Shown here one piece after another: positions 9,068-16,226 of a stretch of 64,000 bases of DNA. The stretch covers positions 124,001 through 188,000 of the forward strand of contig NZ_BMVR01000004.1 in NCBI RefSeq assembly GCF_014650815.1, written 5' to 3'. Made by a program: the position numbers and the translations under genes. The stretch comes from Streptomyces flavofungini. Its GTDB lineage: Bacteria; Actinomycetota; Actinomycetes; Streptomycetales; Streptomycetaceae. The notes beneath the pieces were generated by a model that did no database searches, was not told the origin of the DNA, and worked only from the letters and a program-made list of their open reading frames with translations. The stretch's first letter is position 1. Each line of letters opens with the position of its first letter.

Positions 9068-9870
9068 GCGCCGGGGGCCGCGGGCGCGGTCTCCGCCGCG
9101 CCGTCGTCGGCCCGCAGGAAGTCCTCCAGCGCGCGGATCAGGTCCAGCGGAGCCTCGTCCATCGCGTAGTGCCCGGCGCCCGGCAGGTCCACGAGCTCGC
9201 CGCGCGCGAAGGAGGCCAGCCAGGTCTGCCGCATCAGGCCCGCCGACAGGGCCGGGTCGAGGGCGCCGGTGACGGCGAGCGCGGGCACCTGGCAGTCGGC
9301 GAGGCGCGCGTGGAAGTCGTCGCCCGTCCAGGAGTCGAGCCAGGCCCGGAACGCCTTCGTGTCGCTGCACGCCAGGGACCGGGCGACCATGCGGTCGAGC
9401 CAGGCGCCCGGACGCACCCCGCCCGTCGTCATGTCGATGATGACGCGCCGGTGCTCCGGCCGGTGCGCGGCCGACGCGAACAGCTCCGCCTGCTCGGGCG
9501 GCAGCGGCAGGCCCGACGCGGGCACCGGCGAGATGCCCACGAGCCGCCGCACCCGGTGCGGCGTGAGCGCCACCACGCGCTGCGCCACGCTCCCGCCCAT
9601 CGAGTGTCCCACCAGCGAGAACCGTTCCCACCCGAGCCGGTCGGCCAGGTCGATGAGGTCGGCGGCGCCTTCGGCGGTGGTGTACGAGCCGACGGCGTCC
9701 TTGGCCTCGCCGTACCCGCGCAGGTCCACCAGGGCGTACTGGAAGGCGCCGGTGTCGAGGTCGGCGAGCAGCGGCGCGTACGCCGAGCGGTCCGCGAACC
9801 AGCCGTGCACGGCGATGACCTTGTGCGGTCCGTCGCCGACGAGCTGATGGGGAAGGATGAAGGCGGTCAC
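9064..9870 (-). CDS. Alpha/beta-fold hydrolase
   Basis: A hydrolase of about 268 residues with the oxyanion segment VIAVHGWFADRS, nucleophile elbow LVGHSMGGSVAQ (Ser), acid loop ALAVTGALDPAL and terminal catalytic His in LPGAGHYAMDEAP. This is the pattern of esterases and lactonases of the alpha/beta superfamily; the substrate is unknown. The start is uncertain: GTG at 9870 begins where homologous folds usually start, while GTG at 9879 and TTG at 9906 are in frame, and none has a clear ribosome-binding site. The stop overlaps the P450 start, so the pair forms an operon and probably acts on one substrate (inference). Confidence 0.9.
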   Translation of the reverse strand: MTAFILPHQLVGDGPHKVIAVHGWFADRSAYAPLLADLDTGAFQYALVDLRGYGEAKDAVGSYTTAEGAADLIDLADRLGWERFSLVGHSMGGSVAQRVVALTPHRVRRLVGISPVPASGLPLPPEQAELFASAAHRPEHRRVIIDMTTGGVRPGAWLDRMVARSLACSDTKAFRAWLDSWTGDDFHARLADCQVPALAVTGALDPALSAGLMRQTWLASFARGELVDLPGAGHYAMDEAPLDLIRALEDFLRADDGAAETAPAAPGA

Positions 9871-9962
9871 GACGGTCACGATGGCCGGGACCGGCGGGTC
9901 GCGCAAGAGTGCGACGTGGTCCGTGGGCCGGGTGTGGCGGGGTGAAACTCCCGGTGGATACG

Positions 9963-9980
9963 GGAAGTTGGCCGACTTCC
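9963..9980. promoter_or_regulatory. Imperfect palindrome between the hydrolase and the GAP1-like gene
   Basis: GGAAGTTGGCCGACTTCC is an inverted repeat with 6-bp perfect arms and a GGCC centre (16 of 18 positions symmetric). It sits 35 bp before the GAP1-like start and just upstream of a CACAAT box (10004-10009) that could serve as a -10. The placement near a -35 position fits an operator. The CACAAT box lies only 5 nt from the ATG, so that transcript may be leaderless. Confidence 0.35.
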
Positions 9981-10014
9981 TGCGGGCGGTGCTCGCGGAT
10001 GGTCACAATGTGGC

Positions 10015-12945
10015 ATGGCCATCCGCCACCTCAACTACCGGCTCGACGAGGAGCCGGTCACCGGAGCAGTCCGGCTGGTTCCCGTCCCTGTCCCGCCCGC
10101 GTCACCTGTCCCATCCGACCCACCTGACCCGGTCGGCGCACCGGTCTCCGTGCCCGCGCAGGCGTCCGCCCCGGCAGCCGAGGGGGCGGCCGGGCCGGGT
10201 TTCCCTTCGACCTCGACCTCGGCCTCGACCTCGGCCTCGACAGCGGCCTCGACAGCGGCCTCGGCAGCGGTCTCCGCGGCTGACGCGGAGGTCGCCGAGT
10301 GGGTGGTGCTGGCGATCGGCGCGGGGTGCGGGCCGGACGCGGGCGCGTCCGGGCGCGCGGCGCCGTTCAGCTTCAGCAGGCTGCCCGACGGCGCCAGCCT
10401 GCTGTGCCGGACCGCCGCTGCCGGACGCGGCGTGCGGGCCATCCACCTCACCGGGGCCGACGCGGCGCGGTTCGCCGAGGAGTGGCCGGTCACGCTGCTC
10501 GCGGCCGGGGCGGCGCTCGAAGCCGACGCGGGCGTGGGCGGTGCTGAACTCCCGGGCGCCGACGGCCCGTTCAGCCGCGCCCGGCTCACCGCGTTCGCCC
10601 GCGCGCACGAGCCCCGCGTGGCCCCCTTCCTCGCCGACGTGCGCCGCCTCTTCGACGACCCGGCCGGGCGCCAGCTCGTCGTGGCCGAGGAGAGCCCGGA
10701 CACCGTCGCCCGCTGGATCGCGCTGGCCTGCGCCTCGCTGCCGCCCGCCTACGTTCCGTCGCTGACGTTCACCACCCGGGCCGCCGACCCCGCCCGGGCC
10801 CCGCAGCACATCATCGGCATCGGCCCCGACGCCGACTTCGACCGCTTCGACGTCACCACGCTCGATCACCTGTACCGGGTCCACGACGGCATCGACGGGC
10901 CGGGGAGCCCGGCCGCCACCGACCTGTGGGCCACGTGGACGGCTCGGCTCTGGGTCGCGGGGGTGCCGTTGCCCCGGGCCGCGGGGGACGCGGGCGGAGT
11001 CGTCGCAGCTCGCGACGGGGTCGACGGCGCCGCCGACCCCATGGCCGCGTCCGGCATCGACCCCACGGCCGAGTCCGCCGCCGCTCGCATGGTCAAGTCC
11101 GGCGCCGTCCACACGTCTGAGTCCGGCGGCCACCCCACGGCCGACTCCGACCCCATCGCCGACCCCGACGCCGACCACTTCTCACCGACGCGCCTCGTGC
11201 CCGCCCTGCTCGGCGGGGGCCTGCTGTCCGGCCGCGATGTCGCCGCGCTGACGGGCGACGCACTGCGGGACGCGGTGGCCGCGCTGGTGGCGGCGGTGGG
11301 CGTGAGCGGCGGGGGGCCCTCGGCGGGTGTGGGAGGCCCTTCGCCAGGTGGCGTCGGCCTGTCGGCGGGCGGTGGTGATCCATCGGCAGCCGGCGACGGC
11401 GGCAGTGGCGGTGACGCGGGTGCCTCCGAGGCGGGTGCCTCCGAGGCGAGCGCCCCCGAGGAGGGTGCCTCCGAAGCGGCCGCACCAGAAGCACCTGCCG
11501 ACATCCCCCCGCCCCCGCACACCGACGTCCCCCCACCCGCCGACCTCACCCGCCTCACCACCCTCTGCCAGGAGCTCCACACCCACGCCCCGGCCGCCGC
11601 CGCGCCCCTCGCGCTCGCGCTGGCCCGCCGCCGCCTCGGGGCCGCCCGACCGGGGGAGCTGCCGGGTGAACTGGGCGCCGTCTGCGCCGAGTTGCCGCTG
11701 GGCCGCGACAACGAGCGGGCGCTGCGGGCCGCGTACGGCGGGGACGCCGACGAGGCGCTGTGGCGGGCCCTGCGCAAGCCCCCGGCGGCCTGGGTGGAGC
11801 CGCTGCGGCTCGCGCTCGCGGTCCGCGCCGACGGCGGGCGCGGCATCGAATCGGCCATGAACCGGCTCGCCCGCGCCCTGCGCGCCACCGACGGCGCCGA
11901 CCGCGAACAGGCCGTCCACGTCCTCGACGCCGTGGACTACGCCCCGCTGACCCGGCGCGTCCTGAAGCTGCTCGGCGCCGACGGCGGCACCGGACGGCTC
12001 GACCTGCTGCGGGAACTCGCCGCCTCGCCGCAGGGCGACTGGCTGCGCCGCAACCTGGACGAGAACTCGCCGCTGTCGCTGCGCCTCGCCGAGGCCGCCG
12101 CCCGCTGGAGCGGCCCCGGCAACGGGCTGCGTGGCATCGACCTGTTCGGCAAGCTCACCGAGATCCTGCCGGGGCGCCGCGTGAGCGACCCGGCGACGCT
12201 GCGGCAGGTGTGGCGGCTCGTCTGGCGCACCGGCGGCCCCGCACCCGACGAACTGCCCTGGGTCGCCCGCACCTGCACCGTGCCGCTGCTCGTCCAGGCG
12301 CGCCTCGGCACCCACATCACCGGCGTCGTCACCGCGCCCGACCGGATCGACCAGGAGACCGTCGCCTTCGCCCGCGACCTGCTCCACGACCGCGACCTGC
12401 GGCGGCACCAGCGCGCCACCGCCCAACTCCTCGTCCTCGCCCAGGACCTGGCCGACCAACGACTCTCCCTGCCGCAGAGCGTCCACCGGCTGCAGGCGCT
12501 GCAAGACGACGCGGCGCCCCTGGACGTCGCCGTCCGCCGGGGCGTGGGCGCCCTCGTCGCGCTCGCCCTCGTCCGCGCCGACGCCCACCAGCTCGCCCGC
12601 TCACCCGTGTTCGAGTACCTGATCTCCGAAGGCCCCGAAGTCCTCCACCCCTACCGGCAGTTGATGCTCGACGAACGCCGCCGCGACGAGCTGGAACGGA
12701 ACCTCCCGCCACAACCCGAGGAGATCGGCGCGTACTACTACCTGTGGCGGCCCCAGCGGCGTCCCGGCGTCAGCCACGACTGGCGGCAGGTCGCCCAGGA
12801 ACTCCTCCACGAGATCCTCGCGCCCGTCGTGGCCCGCCTCGACGAGCGGCGCCTCGGCGACGTGGCCACCGCCATCGTCCATCGCCAGGGCGAGGCCCGG
12901 CTGCAGGAGTGGAACGCCTGGCGCCACGGCTTCCGCGACGGGTAG
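10015..12945 (+). CDS. Large GAP1-related protein (GTPase-associated protein 1-like), first gene of the plus conflict operon
   Basis: A 976-residue cytoplasmic protein. The segment LPPAYVPSLTFTTRAADPA followed by IIGIGPDADFDRFD resembles the middle region of GTPase-associated protein 1 (GAP1) proteins of actinobacterial NTP-dependent conflict systems. This match is from memory and moderate. The N-terminal domain (MAIRHLNYRLDEE, later FSFSRLPDGASLLCR) and the helical C terminus (VLHPYRQLMLDERRRDELE) flank two low-complexity inserts, a Ser/Thr/Ala run at codons 65-85 and an Ala/Gly/Pro-rich stretch near residues 325-500. No GTPase gene is nearby, unlike the usual GAP1 context. The ATG at 10015 has no visible ribosome-binding site. 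The vWA, PP2C and kinase genes follow on the same strand, and I infer a scaffold role. Confidence 0.8.
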   Translation: MAIRHLNYRLDEEPVTGAVRLVPVPVPPASPVPSDPPDPVGAPVSVPAQASAPAAEGAAGPGFPSTSTSASTSASTAASTAASAAVSAADAEVAEWVVLAIGAGCGPDAGASGRAAPFSFSRLPDGASLLCRTAAAGRGVRAIHLTGADAARFAEEWPVTLLAAGAALEADAGVGGAELPGADGPFSRARLTAFARAHEPRVAPFLADVRRLFDDPAGRQLVVAEESPDTVARWIALACASLPPAYVPSLTFTTRAADPARAPQHIIGIGPDADFDRFDVTTLDHLYRVHDGIDGPGSPAATDLWATWTARLWVAGVPLPRAAGDAGGVVAARDGVDGAADPMAASGIDPTAESAAARMVKSGAVHTSESGGHPTADSDPIADPDADHFSPTRLVPALLGGGLLSGRDVAALTGDALRDAVAALVAAVGVSGGGPSAGVGGPSPGGVGLSAGGGDPSAAGDGGSGGDAGASEAGASEASAPEEGASEAAAPEAPADIPPPPHTDVPPPADLTRLTTLCQELHTHAPAAAAPLALALARRRLGAARPGELPGELGAVCAELPLGRDNERALRAAYGGDADEALWRALRKPPAAWVEPLRLALAVRADGGRGIESAMNRLARALRATDGADREQAVHVLDAVDYAPLTRRVLKLLGADGGTGRLDLLRELAASPQGDWLRRNLDENSPLSLRLAEAAARWSGPGNGLRGIDLFGKLTEILPGRRVSDPATLRQVWRLVWRTGGPAPDELPWVARTCTVPLLVQARLGTHITGVVTAPDRIDQETVAFARDLLHDRDLRRHQRATAQLLVLAQDLADQRLSLPQSVHRLQALQDDAAPLDVAVRRGVGALVALALVRADAHQLARSPVFEYLISEGPEVLHPYRQLMLDERRRDELERNLPPQPEEIGAYYYLWRPQRRPGVSHDWRQVAQELLHEILAPVVARLDERRLGDVATAIVHRQGEARLQEWNAWRHGFRDG
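10207..10270 (+). repeat. Short-period Ser/Thr/Ala-coding tandem repeat
   Basis: Repeats of TCGACCTCG/GCCTCGACC-like 6-12 bp units inside the GAP1-like gene encode an STSTSASTSASTAASTAAS-like run. It looks like a flexible, replication-slippage-prone linker after the N-terminal domain. Confidence 0.7.
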
Positions 12946-13020
12946 CCGCCGCCACGCCCCGTCCGCCCGCCACGTCCCGCAACCGCGCCTCGTTCCCCGT
13001 ACGTCACCTCGTACCGAGGA

Positions 13021-13074
13021 ACTGTCAGCACGGACGAGACCGTCAGCACCGACGGAACCGTCAGCACCGACCTG
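13021..13074 (+). repeat. Three 18-bp tandem repeats in front of the vWA gene
   Basis: Units at 13021-13038, 13039-13056 and 13057-13074 share ACCGTCAGCACCGAC with small changes. They fill much of the 160-bp spacer between the GAP1-like and vWA genes. A small hairpin, CCTCG-TAC-CGAGG, lies just before (13007-13019). The spacing hints at a regulatory leader or internal promoter, but this is not shown. Confidence 0.6.
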
Positions 13075-13105
13075 ATCCACCCCGATCCACCTGGAGAGGA
13101 CCAGC

Positions 13106-13831
13106 GTGAGCCGAACGAACAACACCAGCATCGTGCCCATGGAAACGGCAGACAACTTCCCCGGCGGCGCCATGGCGAGCCGCCCCGTGCACTTCATCTG
13201 GATGCTCGACTGCTCGGGATCCATGAGCGTGAACGGCAAGATCGGCCAGCTCAACTTCGCCATCCGCGAGGCCATCCCGGAGATGCAGCAGGCCGCCGAC
13301 GCCAACCCCGCGGCCTCGCTGCTCGTGCGGGCCATCTCCTTCGCCAGCGGCGCGAGCTGGCACGTCGGCGAGCCGACGCCGGTGGAGAGCTTCTCCTGGG
13401 AGGACGTGCACACCTACGGCGGCACCGACATGGGTGCCGCCTTCAAGCTCGCCGCCGGGGCCCTGGAGACCCCGCCGATGCCGCAGCGCGCCCTGCCCCC
13501 GGTGCTCGCGCTCGCCTCCGACGGGCAGCCCACCGACGACTGGCGGGCGGGCCTGCGCGCCATCGACAGCACCCCCTGGGGCAAACGGGCCGTGCGCGTC
13601 GCCGTCGCCATCGGGGACGACGCGGACAAGAGCATGCTGAAGGAGTTCCTGGCCAACCCGGAACTGGAGCCGCTGCAGGCCAAGAACCCGCGCCAGCTCG
13701 CCGCCGCCATCCGCTGGATGTCCACCGCCGTCGTGAAGGACGCCTCCACCCCCAAGGTCGAGGACGCCAAACCCGCGGCACCGGTGGGCCCGCCGCTGAC
13801 CAAGGGCGGCGACGAAGAAGAGATCTGGTGA
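13106..13831 (+). CDS. TerY-like von Willebrand factor A (vWA) domain protein
   Basis: A 241-residue vWA protein. The metal-ion-dependent adhesion site is complete: DCSGSM (Asp35, Ser37, Ser39), the Thr in TYGGTDMGAA, and the Asp in ASDGQPTDDW. Such domains bind partner proteins through a divalent metal. The C-terminal tail is short and acidic (GGDEEEIW). The GTG at 13106 follows GGAGAGGACCAGC, a good ribosome-binding site. The stop overlaps the PP2C start (GTGA). vWA, PP2C phosphatase and zinc-ribbon kinase in this order match the TerY-P triad of stress and conflict systems, where the vWA protein is thought to be the phospho-regulated or partner-binding element. No tellurium-resistance genes are nearby. 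Confidence 0.93.
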   Translation: MSRTNNTSIVPMETADNFPGGAMASRPVHFIWMLDCSGSMSVNGKIGQLNFAIREAIPEMQQAADANPAASLLVRAISFASGASWHVGEPTPVESFSWEDVHTYGGTDMGAAFKLAAGALETPPMPQRALPPVLALASDGQPTDDWRAGLRAIDSTPWGKRAVRVAVAIGDDADKSMLKEFLANPELEPLQAKNPRQLAAAIRWMSTAVVKDASTPKVEDAKPAAPVGPPLTKGGDEEEIW

Positions 13832-14811
13832 CCGCGGTCCGCGAGCCACACGACGGGGCAGCGGACTGGGAGCTGCTGCGCGGCGCCGTCAAGGGCGTCG
13901 CCAAGAAGTACAGCCAGGACTGGTGCGCCGCCAAGGCCACCGCGGGCGGCCGCGCCGTCGTCCTCGCCGTCGCCGACGGTCACGGCTCCGCCGCGCACTT
14001 CCGCAGCGACCAGGGCGCGCGCTGGGCCGTCGAGGCGTTCACGGCGTGCGCGGAGGTCCTCGCCCACGAGGCGGTGCGGGTCGGCGCGGACGCGGCGGGC
14101 TGGCCGGGGCTGCGCGCCGAGGCCCGGCTGCTCCCGCAAGCCGTCGGGCACCGCTGGCAGCAGCGGGTCCTCGTGCACGACGCCAGCTCGCCCGCGCACG
14201 GCGCCGGGCCCGGCCGGCCCGCCGCGGCCCGCGCCCGCCGCGACCAGGACGCTCCCAAGGGCACCTGGGACCTGGCCGCGTACGGCAGCACCCTGCTCGG
14301 CGCCGTGCTCACCCGGCAGATGCTGCTGTGCTGGCAGTTGGGCGACGGGGATATCGTGCTCGTCGACGACGGCGGCGTCCCGCACACCCCCCTGTCCACC
14401 GGGCCCGACATGGGCGACGAGACCGACTCGCTGTGCGAGCCGGAACCCTGGCGCAAGACCCGCACCTACTGGCAGCCCATCACCGGCGGCCCGCCGCCCG
14501 CCGTGCTCCTGTCCACCGACGGGCTCTCCAAGAGCTTCGCCGACCACCAGGGTTTCCTCGACTTCGCCACCGGTGTGCGCGAGCGCGCCGCCGGGCAGGG
14601 CGTCGCCGCCGTACAGGAGCAGCTGGAGGACTGGCTGGCGCGGGCGGCGAAGTACTCGGGGGACGACACGACGCTCGTGGCGGCCTTCGCGGCCGCGCCC
14701 GCGAGCCAGGAGCCCGCCGCGTCCGCGACGGCTCCCGAAGGAGCTACAACGGCATGGGGACATGAGGAAAGGAACGGGGACGGCATGAGGGAAGGAACGG
14801 GGACCGCATGA
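13828..14811 (+). CDS. PP2C-family serine/threonine phosphatase
   Basis: A 327-residue metal-dependent protein phosphatase. It has the metal-binding motifs in order: VLAVADGHGSAAHF (50-53), CWQLGDGDIVLVDDG, LLSTDGLSKSF and SGDDTTLVAAF. It would remove phosphates added by the kinase encoded just downstream. The GTG at 13828 overlaps the vWA stop and its own stop overlaps the kinase ATG, so the three are tightly coupled. The last 17 or so codons run through a 23-bp tandem duplication (14761-14806), so the C-terminal tail is probably a recent extension. Confidence 0.94.
   Translation: MTAVREPHDGAADWELLRGAVKGVAKKYSQDWCAAKATAGGRAVVLAVADGHGSAAHFRSDQGARWAVEAFTACAEVLAHEAVRVGADAAGWPGLRAEARLLPQAVGHRWQQRVLVHDASSPAHGAGPGRPAAARARRDQDAPKGTWDLAAYGSTLLGAVLTRQMLLCWQLGDGDIVLVDDGGVPHTPLSTGPDMGDETDSLCEPEPWRKTRTYWQPITGGPPPAVLLSTDGLSKSFADHQGFLDFATGVRERAAGQGVAAVQEQLEDWLARAAKYSGDDTTLVAAFAAAPASQEPAASATAPEGATTAWGHEERNGDGMREGTGTA
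14761..14806 (+). repeat. 23-bp tandem duplication carrying a start codon and ribosome-binding site
   Basis: Two adjacent 23-bp copies (14761-14783 and 14784-14806, 21 of 23 identical) each begin CATGAGG and contain a GGAA-GGAACGGGGAC purine-rich block. The real kinase ATG (14808) begins a third, truncated copy. The duplicated ATGs are not in frame with the kinase. The duplication has reset where the phosphatase ends and the kinase begins. Confidence 0.75.
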
Positions 14812-16160
14812 GCAACGGCATGCTCGCCACCGGCAAGAAGCTGGTGACCGAGGCCGGGGAACAGGTCACGGTCGGGGAGCTCTTCGGGTCCGGCGGCCAG
14901 GGCGAGGTGTACCGGGTGTCCACGGTCCGCGGCGACCGCGCCGTGAAGTGGTACTACCCGCAGCTCGCCGACGCCCGCCAGCGGCACATCCTGGAAGGGC
15001 TCATCGAGAAGGGCTGGGACGACGACCGCTTCCTGTGGCCGCGGTCCATCGTCATGGACCCCGACGGCAAGGAGCCCGGCTTCGGCTATCTGATGGACGT
15101 GCGCCCCGCGCGCTTCCAGGACCTGCCCGCGCTGTTCCGGCGCGACCCGTCCGTGCGGGACGCCACGATGCGCACGCTGGTGACGGTCGCCCTGCACACC
15201 GTAGAGGCGTACCGCGCGCTGCACTCCAAAGGCATCGCCTACCGCGACATCAACTGGGGCAACATCTTCTTCGACCCGCGCACCGGCGACGTCCTGGTCT
15301 GCGACAACGACAACGCGGTCGTCGAGGGCGGCACCGCCGGGGTCGCCGGGACCATGGACTTCATGGCGCCGGAGCTGGTGCGCGGCGACCGGGGCGCGCA
15401 GCCCGGCACCCAGACCGACCTGCACTCGCTGGCCGTGCTGCTCTTCCTGCTCCTGATGAACGACCACCCGTTCAACGGGGCCCAGGCCATGCGCATCCAC
15501 TGCATGGGAGAGGCCGCCAAGCGCAAGCTGTACGGCACCGAGCTGGTGTTCGTGTACGACCCCGGGGACACCCGCAACCGCCCGCTCGCCGGGGAGCAGC
15601 CGACCGTCATCGCCACCTGGGCGGCGCTGCCGCAGATCCTGCGGGACCTGTTCGTGCAGACGTTCACCGACGGCCTGAAGGTGCCCGCCAGGCGGGTCCG
15701 CGAGACGCAGTGGCGGGACGCGCTCAGCCAGGTCCTCGACGCCATCACCCAGTGCCGCCTGTGCGGCAAGCAGAACCTGACGCAGCCCGACGGCGCGCCC
15801 CCGGACTGCTGGAAGTGCGGCCGTCCCCTCCAGCTCCCGCCGCGCCTGGAACTGGTCACCGCCACCGGCACCACCCTGCGCACCCGCCGCGGCATCCGCC
15901 TCGACCCGAGCGCCCGCGTCTACGCCCACCACCTGGACGGCGACCCCGACCGGCACGATTTCCGCGCCGTCGTCGGCGAGGTCACCGAACACCCCAAGCA
16001 GCGCGGCCGCTACGGCCTCACCAACCGCACCCAGAACGTCTGGACGGTCCGCAAGGACGACGGTTCGGTACGGGAGGTGGAGCCGGGCCGCACCATCGCG
16101 CTGCAGTCGGGGCTGCTCCTCGAGTTCGGGGGCGGGGTGGAGGCGGAGGTCAAGGAGTAG
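14808..16160 (+). CDS. Eukaryotic-like protein kinase with a C-terminal zinc ribbon (TerY-P type)
   Basis: A 450-residue cytoplasmic kinase. The glycine loop is GSGGQGEVY (27-35), the lysine is in AVKWYY (Lys47), and the catalytic loop is YRDINWGN (145-152; Tyr replaces the usual His). The metal-binding DFG is DND (166-168), and the APE motif is MAPEL. After the kinase domain comes a zinc ribbon (Cys316, Cys319, Cys334, Cys337) and a strand-rich tail that ends LLLEFGGGVEAEVKE. Kinase plus zinc ribbon next to vWA and PP2C is the TerY-P arrangement. The likely substrate is the vWA protein or another member of the block (inference). Asp147, Asn152 and Asp166 are present, so it is probably active. 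Confidence 0.93.
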   Translation: MSNGMLATGKKLVTEAGEQVTVGELFGSGGQGEVYRVSTVRGDRAVKWYYPQLADARQRHILEGLIEKGWDDDRFLWPRSIVMDPDGKEPGFGYLMDVRPARFQDLPALFRRDPSVRDATMRTLVTVALHTVEAYRALHSKGIAYRDINWGNIFFDPRTGDVLVCDNDNAVVEGGTAGVAGTMDFMAPELVRGDRGAQPGTQTDLHSLAVLLFLLLMNDHPFNGAQAMRIHCMGEAAKRKLYGTELVFVYDPGDTRNRPLAGEQPTVIATWAALPQILRDLFVQTFTDGLKVPARRVRETQWRDALSQVLDAITQCRLCGKQNLTQPDGAPPDCWKCGRPLQLPPRLELVTATGTTLRTRRGIRLDPSARVYAHHLDGDPDRHDFRAVVGEVTEHPKQRGRYGLTNRTQNVWTVRKDDGSVREVEPGRTIALQSGLLLEFGGGVEAEVKE

Positions 16161-16187
16161 GAGCCGGGGCCGGGTGGGACCCGCCGG

Positions 16188-16219
16188 GCGCGGCGCCGTC
16201 GGGAGCGGGGGCGCCGCGC
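16188..16219. terminator. Hairpin between the two convergent operons
   Basis: Perfect 10-bp arms GCGCGGCGCC and GGCGCCGCGC around a 12-nt loop. It lies in the 66-bp gap between the kinase stop (16160) and the stop of the facing gene (16227). There is no T-run, as is usual in Streptomyces. It probably limits readthrough from both sides. Confidence 0.6.
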
Positions 16220-16226
16220 GGGGGCC

